Part shown: piece by piece, positions 1 to 8,119 of the stretch
How the letters are laid out: each line of letters begins with the position of its first letter
How positions within the stretch are numbered: position 1 is the stretch's first letter
Assembly (NCBI GenBank): GCA_016874875.1
Contig: VGTA01000122.1
Span: 1-8,119 of the forward strand
Direction of reading: 5' to 3'
Length of the DNA: 8,119 nucleotides
Source: Deltaproteobacteria bacterium
Lineage (GTDB): Bacteria; Myxococcota_A; Bradymonadia; UBA7976; VGTA01
Program-made: the position numbers and the translations under genes
The notes under the pieces: model-generated
What the model saw: the letters and a program-made list of their open reading frames with translations, nothing else
The model's database searches: none
What the model was told of the DNA's origin: nothing

Positions 1-53
1 CCCCAAACGCCTCCGCGTCCCCCTCTCCCCCCTGCCTCCGCTCGGAGTCTCCC

Positions 54-296
54 ATGCAGACCAAGATTCAGCCCAAGTACAACCCCGTCGTGTTTGTGGA
101 CGGCGAGCACGAGATCGTCACCCGCTCGGTCCTCACCTCCAAGGAGACGCGCGTCATCAACGGCGTGTCGCACTTCGTGATCCAGGTCGAAATCTCTAGC
201 TACACGCACCCCTTCTACTCGGGTAAGGCGCGCCTCATCGACACCGAGGGCCGCATCGAGCGCTTCAACAAGCGCTACAACTTCGGCAGCCGCTGA
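54..296 (+). CDS. rpmE: 50S ribosomal protein L31, type B, cysteine-free
   Basis: This encodes bacterial ribosomal protein bL31, which sits at the central protuberance of the 50S subunit and bridges to the 30S head. It is complete at 80 residues, a normal length. The family signature is clear: IQPKY near residues 5-9, THPFYSGK at 51-58 and GRIERFNKRY at 66-75. There is no cysteine at all, so it lacks the zinc-binding CxxC pairs of the C+ form. The longer middle section (about 30-50) is like that of type-B L31. In many bacteria C- paralogues replace the zinc form under zinc limitation (family knowledge); whether a C+ copy exists elsewhere cannot be seen here. A GGAG ribosome binding site lies at 45-48, five bases before the ATG. 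The membrane-protein gene follows after 33 bases and may be co-transcribed. Confidence 0.95.
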   Translation: MQTKIQPKYNPVVFVDGEHEIVTRSVLTSKETRVINGVSHFVIQVEISSYTHPFYSGKARLIDTEGRIERFNKRYNFGSR

Positions 297-329
297 GGAG
301 CACGGGCGCGGTCGCCGCGAGTCGCCCTG

Positions 330-1670
330 ATGCGCCAGCCGCCGCCTGACGCCCCGCCCCGCCTCGGGCTCGCTGAGCGCGCGCGCCAGAGCCTCCAAGA
401 GCTCCGCGCCGCCCTCCGCGAGGACCCCGTCGCCGCCCTCTCGCTCTCGCTGATCGGCGCGCTCATCTTGATGAGCTACGCACTGGCGCGCGGGCCCACG
501 GAGTCGCTGTTCCTCAAGAGCTTTGGCCCCGAAGCGCTCCCCGGGCTGTGGCTCGAGGTGGGGGTGGCCGCCGCCCTCCTCGTGGCGCTCTACAACCGCG
601 CCCTCGCGCGCTTCACGCTCCCGCAGCTCTTCCAGGGCAGCTTCGCGCTCTCCGCCCTCACCCTCGCGCCGCTGCTGTGGGGGGGGCTGCTGCCGGCGTG
701 GCTGCTCGCGGAGGGGAGCGTGGAGGTCCTTGGGCTGTCGTTCCCCTACGGGCGCGCCGTGTGGCTGCGGCTGTGGTGTGACCTCTACATCGTGCTCCTG
801 ATCGAGGTCTACTGGAGTCTCGCCAACCTCTACTTCCCGCTGCGCGCCGCGCGCGCGCTCTACGGGTGGCTGTGCGCGGCGGGCACCCTCGGGAGCGTGG
901 CGGGCAACCTGCTCGTCAACCGCGCCGCGCAGTCGTGGGGCACCGAGGGGCTCATCGCCTCCTGCCTGCCCACTTTCGCGCTGATGAGTCTCTGCGCGCT
1001 CCCGCTCACGCGCGCCTTCAACGCCCGCCACGCCCCCCCGCCCGCCGCCGCCCCCGCCCACGGCGCCGGCCTCCTCTCGGGGCTGCGCGTGGTCTTTGGG
1101 AGCCCGCAGCTCACCTGGATTCTCTGGCTGGTGCTCCTCTCGCAGGTGACGGTGACGTTCATCGAGTACCAGTACAGCGGCTACCTCAAGCTCGCCTACC
1201 CCGACGCCAATGACAGGACCGCGGTGCAGGGGCTGGTCTATCTCGTGGTGGACGCCGGCGCCCTCGTGATGCAGGTGAGCACGGGGCTGGTGCTCGCCGC
1301 GCTCGGCACGGGGCGGACGCTGGTGGGGATTCCGCTCACCTTGGGGCTCCTCAGCCTCAGCGCCCTCGTGGCGTCGCCCTTTGTGGCGGTGGCCGCCGTG
1401 CGCTCGGCGAGCAAGTTCCTCACCTACTCGATCTTTAAGAGCGCCAAGGAGCTGCTCTATGTGCCCCTCAGCTATGACGAGAAGACGCAGGGCAAGGCGG
1501 TGATCGACATCTTGGTGTATCGTCAGTCCAAGATCATCGCCTCGGCGCTCCTGCTCGGGCTCACGGCGGGGGGGGTGGCGCTCGCGCAGGTGGGGTGGCT
1601 GGCCGCCCTCGGGCTCGCGGCGTGGACTTGGGCGTCCGTGGCGCTCTGGCGGGTCCTCCGCGCGCGCTGA
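330..1670 (+). CDS. 12-helix membrane transporter, Npt/TLC nucleotide-translocase-like (MFS fold)
   Basis: This is a 446-residue integral membrane protein with about 12 predicted helices (roughly 33-54, 69-92, 102-128, 145-170, 176-197, 207-227, 261-282, 300-323, 328-352, 355-378, 402-420 and 421-443). A Pro/Ala-rich cytoplasmic loop sits near 232-247, midway as in major-facilitator proteins. The motif KSAKELLYVPLS (370-381) followed by GKAVIDILVYRQSK (388-401) resembles the conserved C-terminal part of TLC ATP/ADP antiporters and their relatives in free-living bacteria. The substrate is inferred only: adenylate or another nucleotide exchange is the family precedent, but many homologues are uncharacterised. 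The ATG at 330 gives a short basic amphipathic leader before helix 1. No strong Shine-Dalgarno is visible (only GAG near 319-321), so translation may depend on coupling to rpmE, whose stop lies in the same frame upstream. A run of eight G (1568-1575) is kept in frame. Confidence 0.82.
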   Translation: MRQPPPDAPPRLGLAERARQSLQELRAALREDPVAALSLSLIGALILMSYALARGPTESLFLKSFGPEALPGLWLEVGVAAALLVALYNRALARFTLPQLFQGSFALSALTLAPLLWGGLLPAWLLAEGSVEVLGLSFPYGRAVWLRLWCDLYIVLLIEVYWSLANLYFPLRAARALYGWLCAAGTLGSVAGNLLVNRAAQSWGTEGLIASCLPTFALMSLCALPLTRAFNARHAPPPAAAPAHGAGLLSGLRVVFGSPQLTWILWLVLLSQVTVTFIEYQYSGYLKLAYPDANDRTAVQGLVYLVVDAGALVMQVSTGLVLAALGTGRTLVGIPLTLGLLSLSALVASPFVAVAAVRSASKFLTYSIFKSAKELLYVPLSYDEKTQGKAVIDILVYRQSKIIASALLLGLTAGGVALAQVGWLAALGLAAWTWASVALWRVLRAR

Positions 1671-1686
1671 GGGCGCCGCCGCCCTC
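1669..1686 (+). terminator. GC-rich stem-loop at the end of the transporter gene
   Basis: GAGGGCG (1669-1675) and CGCCCTC (1680-1686) are exact reverse complements around a 4-base loop. They form a 7-bp stem that begins inside the TGA stop codon. There is no run of T afterwards; the next bases are C-rich. It could therefore be a weak or Rho-assisted terminator or merely an RNA 3' end stabiliser. In DNA this GC-rich, chance stems are common, so confidence is low. Confidence 0.3.
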
Positions 1687-1721
1687 GCCGCCGCTCCCGC
1701 CGCTGCCCCCGCCGCCGCCCC

Positions 1722-1750
1722 TTGTCAAGTCGCGCCCCACCCCCTATGAA
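1722..1750 (+). promoter_or_regulatory. Sigma70-like promoter for the 442-residue unknown gene
   Basis: TTGTCA (1722-1727, five of six to the -35 consensus) is followed after exactly 17 bases by TATGAA (1745-1750, four of six to the -10 consensus). It lies at the start of an AT-richer island (about 1745-1790) that stands out from its GC-rich surroundings. Transcription would start near 1757, giving a leader of about 40 bases before the ATG at 1796. AGAGGA at 1786-1791, four bases before that ATG, is a good ribosome binding site. Confidence 0.55.
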
Positions 1751-1795
1751 TAGAGTCCATTCGAGCACCCCATCAGTAGAGATATAGAGGACCCT

Positions 1796-3121
1796 ATGAG
1801 CGCAGCGAGCAGCGGCGGGGGGCCCCCGCGGGAGGCGTGGGCGGCGGTAGAGCGGAGCAGGGCGCACCTGGCGGTGGCGGTGGCGCTGCAGCGCGAGCTG
1901 CGGGGGCTGCACCAGCGCCTCGGCGAGCGCTTTGAGCCCGACGTCGAGGAGCAGGCGCACAGGCTCTCCATCGAGCGCGACGAGGCGCTCGCCGCCTGGG
2001 GGCGCGCCGTCCTCGGGCTCGAGGAGCTCGGCGTCACCCTCAGGCTCCATTTCGCCTCCCCCGACGGCGCTGAGCCCCCAGCGCCCCCCGTGCTCGCCTG
2101 CGGCCTCCTGCCCTCGCGCGAGGCGCTGGGCCTCGAGGGGCTCGCGCGCGCCCCCCTGCTCGGCGCCTCCCCCGCCTCCCGCCCCCCCGAGCCCCCCGCG
2201 CCCCCCGCGCCCGCCCCCGCGCCCGCCCCCGCGCCCGAGCCCGAGTCCGCGCCCACGCCCGCGCCCACGCCCGCCCTCGGGCGGGGGGGGGGCGCCGTGG
2301 CTCTCGGAGGCGCAGGTGCGCGAGGGGGCGCCCGCGGAGCCGGAGGAGGACCCGCCCGCCGCGGAGGCGGCGCAGGTGACGCGCTACGCCATCGAGGAGC
2401 TCAAGGCGCGCCTGGTGGGGGGGCGCGGGTGGCAGGCGGAGCTGCGCCTGTCGCGCTCGGTGGAGGCGGAGGGGGCGCCGGCGGGGGCGCTGGCGGAGTG
2501 GCGGGAGGGGGCGCGCGCCCTCGCCCTCCGCCTCGGGGCGCCGCGCGCCTATGAGGACGCCGCGGTGGTCAAGCAGACGCTGCTGCTCATCGAGAATGAG
2601 GTGGAGTGCTGCCAGCAGTGGAGCGCCTTTGAGCGCGACACGCAGAACGCGCTCCTCTCGCTCATCTCCTCTCGCCTGCGCAAGCTGCAGGCGCACATCG
2701 GCGAGAACCTCTTTGATCAGGACCGCGTCGCCAAGCTGTTCCGCCGCCTCACCCGCTACAGCTCGGACTTTCGCCCCGGCTTCGTCTACGCCCTCTCGCG
2801 CGACAAGGTCCCCGAGCTGGAATCGTGGGAGCGCGACGAGCGCTCAGCGTGGCGGCGCCTAGAGCGCGAGCTGATGCTCAAGGTGCCCCTCCCGCGCCTC
2901 CCCCCCGACCAAGAGGCCGCCCTCGAGGTCCTGCGCGCCCTCACCAAGGAGGGCGAGGGCGCCGAGGGCTTCTCGCAGCGCCTGCGCGACGCCGTGGGCG
3001 GCTGCCTCACCCTCGGCGTGCCGCCCGAGAGTCCTCACCTCACCGACCTCGTGCTGCCGCACCTCACGCACCTCTCGGGCAAGCGCTTTAAGCCGCTGCG
3101 GCAGGCGCAGGTCAAGCTCGT

Positions 3122-3125
<4 letters not shown>
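1796..3125 (+). CDS. Unrecognised helical protein with Pro/Ala linker; frame broken at a poly-G run
   Basis: I do not recognise this family. Translation starts at ATG 1796 behind a good ribosome binding site. It stays in one frame to the ten-G run at 2283-2292, then continues in the +1 frame to TAG 3123-3125. With nine G the two parts fuse into one 442-residue protein; as written, the first frame drifts into Gly/Ala/Arg-rich nonsense and stops at 2554. The repaired protein has a charged helical N-terminal part (about 1-80, possible coiled coil), a linker at about 128-162 made of PAPA and PTPA repeats, and a C-terminal domain (about 175-442) rich in amphipathic helix. The best-conserved-looking stretch is about 252-345 (KQTLLLIENEVECC, then RLRKLQAHIGENLF). 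No signal peptide or membrane helix is seen, so it is probably cytoplasmic. Its stop overlaps that of lon on the other strand. No function is proposed. Confidence 0.72.
2178..2282 (+). repeat. Low-complexity Pro/Ala-coding repeat (linker)
   Basis: This stretch is built of short imperfect repeats of GCGCCCGCCCCC type and a duplicated GCGCCCACGCCC (12 bp). Together they encode a Pro/Ala/Glu/Thr flexible linker, roughly residues 128-162 of the unknown protein. All units are multiples of three, so the frame is kept. It ends directly at the ten-G run where the frame is lost. Confidence 0.7.
2283..2292 (+). repeat. Ten-G homopolymer at the frame break
   Basis: Ten consecutive G lie inside the unknown gene. 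Upstream coding is in the frame of ATG 1796; downstream coding (beginning APWLSEAQV) is one base further on. One G fewer gives a continuous 442-residue reading frame. Such a tract is a classic slippage site, either in the cell (phase variation) or during sequencing. Confidence 0.85.
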
Positions 3126-5548
<2,423 letters not shown>

Positions 5549-5597
5549 GGGGGCTCCGTTGACGCGAGGGGCGCGCGCGGTGTTGAGTGCGCTCACA

Positions 5598-5609
5598 GAG
5601 TGTACACTC
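5598..5609. promoter_or_regulatory. Perfect 12-bp palindrome in the lon/hydrolase divergent gap
   Basis: GAGTGTACACTC is its own reverse complement. It lies near the middle of the 117-base gap (5549-5665), about 50 bases upstream of the lon start and 56 upstream of the hydrolase start. An imperfect partner, TGAG-TGCG-CTCA, lies at 5584-5595. Its position suits an operator for a dimeric regulator acting on both genes. TACACT on each strand of the palindrome resembles a -10 box, but no well-spaced -35 was found on either strand. It is not CIRCE (HrcA), whose arms run CACTC then GAGTG. The regulator cannot be named. Confidence 0.5.
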
Positions 5610-5665
5610 GGCGCCTAAGCGCAAGTCGCCGCCGCCGCCACCGCCACAGAAAGGGATGAGGCGCC

Positions 5666-6531
5666 ATGACACCCTCCGCCCCGCCGCTCTCAGCCGCGCG
5701 CTGCGCCCTGATCGCCATCGACTGCCTCAACACCCCCCCGCCCCGCCGCTCTCCGCCGCGCGCTGCGCCCTGATCGCCATCGACTGCCTCAACACCTTCA
5801 TCCGCCCCAGCGGCGCCCTCTCGATCTCCGCGTATCAGGCGGTGGCGCTCGGACTCGACGGTGGGGCGGCGCAGGGCGCCCTCGACGCGATGGCGGCGCG
5901 CATGGGCGCGCTCCGGCGCGCGCTCTTTGAGGCGCGGGTGCCGCAGGTGCAGCTCCAGGACGCGCACGTGGTGGACTGGGTCCACGGGCGCCGCTTCCAC
6001 TCCATGGAGATCGCGCGCGAGGGGGAGGCGCCCGATTTCGTCCGCACCTTCCCCGCCCACGCCCTGCTCGACCGCGACCGCCGCTTCGGCACCCCCGACC
6101 AGCAGGCCATCGACGAGCTGCGCCTGCCGCTCCGGCAGGTGCTCGTGCGCTGGTTCGACCCGGGCTTCCCCCCGGAGGCCGACCTCGCCCCCGACCGCGA
6201 GCTGCTGCTCCTCAAGGACGACTTCTGCGCCTCGCCCGGCACCCCGTTCGCCGAGCGCCTCTTCTGGGAGCTGCGCCGCCAGCGGCGCTTCACGCTGATC
6301 GTGATGGGGGTGTGCGACGAGATCTGCAACCTCCGCAACGCGCTGCTCATGCTCTCGTCGCTCTTTCATGTGCTCTACGTGGAGGACTGCACGGCGCCGC
6401 TCGACCCGCGCAAGCGGGAGCCGGCGCTGCGCTACCTCGCCGACTTCAACCCGCTCGGGCAGGAGAGCGCCGGGCAGCTCGAGCGGGTGACGGCGGCGGA
6501 GGTGATGTGGCGCCTCGGGGTGAGCCGGTGA
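5666..6531 (+). CDS. Isochorismatase-superfamily cysteine hydrolase, nicotinamidase-like; 5' end duplicated
   Basis: This is an amidohydrolase-type enzyme of the isochorismatase/nicotinamidase fold, acting in the cytoplasm. The start at ATG 5666 has GAGG at 5658-5661, four bases before it. With one copy of the 62-base duplication removed it encodes 267 residues, somewhat longer than the usual 180-220. The catalytic triad is visible: Asp19 in AIDCLNTF, Lys163 in LLLLKDDFCAS and Cys200 in GVCDEICNLRNA, six residues after Gly as in PncA. DAH (Asp78, His80) and FPAH (His111) match the metal-binding DxH...PxH pattern of nicotinamidases, so nicotinamide deamidation in NAD salvage is possible but unproven. 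As written, ATG 5666 runs into TGA at about 5771. A poorer ATG at 5656 reads through copy one out of frame and then enters the enzyme correctly. The gene ends four bases inside the next gene and is divergent from lon. Confidence 0.82.
5676..5796. repeat. Near-perfect tandem duplication, period 62 bp, at the hydrolase start
   Basis: Positions 5676-5734 and 5738-5796 match over 59 bases with one difference (A at 5692, C at 5754), separated by three C. The period is 62, so the frame shifts. The repeated part encodes the N-terminal strand carrying the catalytic Asp, which therefore appears twice in the DNA. Confidence 0.92.
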
Positions 6532-8119
6532 GCGCCCCCGCCGCGCCCGCCGCGCCCGCCGCGCTCCCCGCCCTCTACACCCCCGCGCCCGCGGGGCACC
6601 CGCACCACGCGGCGCACCTGAGCGCGCGCCTGGCGCTCACGCCGCTGCGCGACCTCGCCGACTGCCCCCACGTGCCCCACCACGCGATAGGGTCGCCGCT
6701 GTTTGATGACCGCGGGCGCGCGCTCACCCCCGACCCGGTGCTCACGCTCTGCGGCGCCCCCCTGGCCGACCCGCGCCTGCCGCGCATGAGCCTCGCCGTG
6801 GCGCCGTGCGGGGCGCGCCCGCGCCTCGCGCGCAGCCCTGAGGTGCGCGCTCTGCTGGCGGCGCTGTGCCCCGCGGAGCACCCGCAGGCGCGCCGGGAGG
6901 TGGAGGGGCTGCTGGCGGCGGGGGCGGCGCGCCGCTGCCCCCCCGGCGCGCTCGCCGGGCACCTCGACGGCGTGCTGCTCTTGGGGGTGGAGGGGGCGGC
7001 GCCGGGGAGCGAGGTGTGGCGCGCGGGGCAGGCGGCGCTCGCCGAGGCGCTCGGGGCGCTGCCGCAGGGCTCGTCGGTGCGCCTGCCCCTCCTGCGCGCC
7101 CTCGACCTCGACGCGGCGGGCAGGGGGCTGGGGGCGGAGGCGCGCGCGCTGCTCCTCGACGGTCACCTCATCCACCTCGCCGTCGCAGCCCTCGAGCGCC
7201 CCGCCGGCCACGAGGGGGTGTGGACGCCGCGGCGCGTGCTGCTCTGCGAGCCCGCCGAGGAGCGCGCGCGCTGGGCGCTCGGGCGGCTCGCCTCGCGCGC
7301 GCTGCTGCTCAGCCTCGTCGACAAGCTCCGCCTCTCGGTGGTGTCGCCGCTCCTCACGCTCGGGGTGGTGGCGGGCGGGGGCGAGGAGGGGGCGCGCCTC
7401 GTGGACGAGGGGGGCTTTGAGGAGGCGCTCGGCGCCCTCGACGCCGCCCTCGACGCGCTGCTGCGCGGGGAGGGGCGGGAGGCGCTGCGCCTCGGCGCCT
7501 ACGCCGTGAGCGCCGAGCCGGCGCTCGCGGGGGTGTTCTCTTACGTGGAGCGCCTAGCGGCGCCGGGGGGGGTGCCCTCGGTGCTGCTCGGGGAGGTCCT
7601 GCGCGTGGGGCGCGAGGGGCGCCTGCTCGAGGCGCGCCCGCTCCTCGACGCCGCCGGCGCCTTTGCCCTGTCGCCGGCGCAGGCGGCGCAGCACGCTGCG
7701 CTTGAGGGCGCGTGCGAGCGCCTCGCCCGCGCCGAGCTCCGCGCGCGCCTCGACAGCGAGGAGTACGCGCGCGCCGAGGAGTGGGTGGCGCGCTGCGAGT
7801 CGCTGGGGCTGCGCGCCCCCTGCGCCGCCTGGCGCGAGGAGGCGCGCCGCCGCCCCGCCGAGGACGCCCGCCTCGTCGCGGCGCGCGCGCGCCGCGACGA
7901 GGGCGCCCCCCCCGGCGACGAGGAGGAGCCGCGGGGAGAGAGCGGGGCGCGCTGGCTGGCGCTCGCTGGCGCTCTGGGGCGCCGTGCGCGGCGCCCTCGC
8001 CGCGCGGGGGGGGCGGCGGGCGCGGGCGCTGGCGGAGGGGCTGGGGGAGGGGGTGCGGTGGGCGCTCGCGGCGGGGGGGCGGGCGGAGGCGGGGGGGGCG
8101 CCCCCCGCCGCGCTCCTTG
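6528..8119 (+). CDS. Unrecognised large protein, GTG start, coupled to the hydrolase; runs off the window
   Basis: I do not recognise this family. The frame opens at GTG 6528, overlapping the hydrolase TGA as GTGA, which indicates translational coupling. It is free of stops to 7964, with strong G/C bias at the third codon position and sensible amino-acid content. At a 10-bp duplication (7955-7974) the coding signal moves to the +1 frame, where it continues (WGAVRGALAA, then RARALAEGLGEGVRWALA) past 8119. At least 527 codons are present and the 3' end is missing. The protein starts with an AAP-type repeat (about 2-14). It then has a His/Cys-containing part (about 20-110) and a long Ala/Leu/Arg/Glu-rich helical part that could hold TPR-like or similar helical repeats (about 240-470). 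No signal peptide is seen. An in-frame ATG at 6786 is an unlikely alternative, since coding bias is strong upstream of it. Confidence 0.7.
   Translation, partial: MSAPAAPAAPAALPALYTPAPAGHPHHAAHLSARLALTPLRDLADCPHVPHHAIGSPLFDDRGRALTPDPVLTLCGAPLADPRLPRMSLAVAPCGARPRLARSPEVRALLAALCPAEHPQARREVEGLLAAGAARRCPPGALAGHLDGVLLLGVEGAAPGSEVWRAGQAALAEALGALPQGSSVRLPLLRALDLDAAGRGLGAEARALLLDGHLIHLAVAALERPAGHEGVWTPRRVLLCEPAEERARWALGRLASRALLLSLVDKLRLSVVSPLLTLGVVAGGGEEGARLVDEGGFEEALGALDAALDALLRGEGREALRLGAYAVSAEPALAGVFSYVERLAAPGGVPSVLLGEVLRVGREGRLLEARPLLDAAGAFALSPAQAAQHAALEGACERLARAELRARLDSEEYARAEEWVARCESLGLRAPCAAWREEARRRPAEDARLVAARARRDEGAPPGDEEEPRGESGARWLALAGALGRRARRPRRAGGAAGAGAGGGAGGGGAVGARGGGAGGGGGGAPRRAP
7955..7974. 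repeat. Exact 10-bp tandem duplication in the last gene (frame-breaking)
   Basis: GCTGGCGCTC occurs twice in succession at 7955-7964 and 7965-7974. With one copy removed the protein reads RWLALWGAVRGALAA in one frame. As written, the frame after it becomes Gly/Ala/Arg-rich, typical of an out-of-frame reading in such GC-rich DNA. Confidence 0.8.

Noticed and set aside
1746..1787. A 13-residue leader-peptide ORF (MNRVHSSTPSVEI) before the unknown gene
   Set aside because: Its ATG lies inside the likely -10 box, so the transcript would start downstream of it. It has no ribosome binding site and no regulatory codon run.
2201..2275. Pro/Ala repeat region as a CRISPR or other array
   Set aside because: The units are about 12 bp, imperfect, without spacers, and encode an ordinary flexible linker in frame.
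1932..2282. ATG 1932 as start of the second-frame part of the unknown gene
   Set aside because: The reading from 1932 to the G run is Ser/Arg/Pro-rich nonsense overlapping the well-supported first frame. Only the part after 2283 is real in that frame.
5549..5596. Upstream lon start at 5596
   Set aside because: It adds an Arg/Ala/Pro stretch with no ribosome binding site and runs into the palindrome. ATG 5548 has a well-placed GGAG and gives the normal Lon length.
5584..5609. CIRCE (HrcA) heat-shock operator upstream of lon
   Set aside because: CIRCE has CACTC then a 9-base spacer then GAGTG. Here the arms are in the opposite order and the main palindrome has no spacer.
5587..5655. Hydrolase start at 5587
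   Set aside because: It overlaps the palindrome and encodes Lys/Pro-rich low-complexity sequence before the duplication. It is open only because stops are rare in DNA this GC-rich.
6866..7420. Gly/Ala/Arg-rich plus-strand ORF inside the last gene
   Set aside because: It is an out-of-frame shadow. The 6528 frame has proper third-position bias over the whole stretch and is coupled to the hydrolase.

Overview
The window is about 8.1 kb of extremely GC-rich bacterial DNA (well above 70% by eye, with G or C at almost every third codon position). It is packed with genes and has gaps of only about 30 to 125 bases. The codon bias, the dense packing, the type-B cysteine-free ribosomal protein L31 and the nucleotide-translocase-like membrane protein suggest a high-GC Gram-negative bacterium. 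A myxobacterial or Bradymonadota-like lineage is possible, but that placement is a guess. I see no tRNA, rRNA, CRISPR array, insertion sequence or phage gene.

Layout, left to right: (1) rpmE, complete, plus strand. (2) A 12-helix membrane protein resembling the Npt/TLC nucleotide transporters, plus strand. (3) A 125-base gap with a stem-loop and a good sigma70-like promoter. (4) An unrecognised 442-residue helical protein with a Pro/Ala linker; its frame is broken at a run of ten G. (5) lon on the minus strand, convergent with gene 4. The two stop codons share the tetranucleotide CTAG. (6) A 117-base divergent gap holding a perfect 12-bp palindrome. (7) A nicotinamidase-like/isochorismatase-family cysteine hydrolase, plus strand. 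(8) An unrecognised large GTG-start gene overlapping gene 7 by four bases and running off the right edge.

The most striking observation is a series of short direct tandem duplications, all inside genes: 18, 34 and 23 bp in lon, 62 bp (period) at the start of the hydrolase gene, and 10 bp in the last gene. Four of the five are not multiples of three and break the frame exactly where they lie. Removing one copy of each restores a textbook protein; for example, the repaired Lon is 783 residues against 784 in E. coli, with its catalytic Ser and Lys spaced identically. Gene 4 has a further +1 slip in a homopolymer. As written, lon and the unrecognised genes 4 and 8 lose their proper frame, and the hydrolase stays open only through a poorer alternative start.

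The plainest explanation is an assembly error (unmerged contig overlaps) or very recent slippage duplication. If raw reads confirm the duplications, the locus would be a remarkable case of repeat-driven gene switching, decay or translational bypass. Functionally, Lon is the general AAA+ quality-control protease. The hydrolase and the last gene look translationally coupled and may share the divergent operator region with lon. The left-hand genes are housekeeping or transport, with no evident link to the rest.
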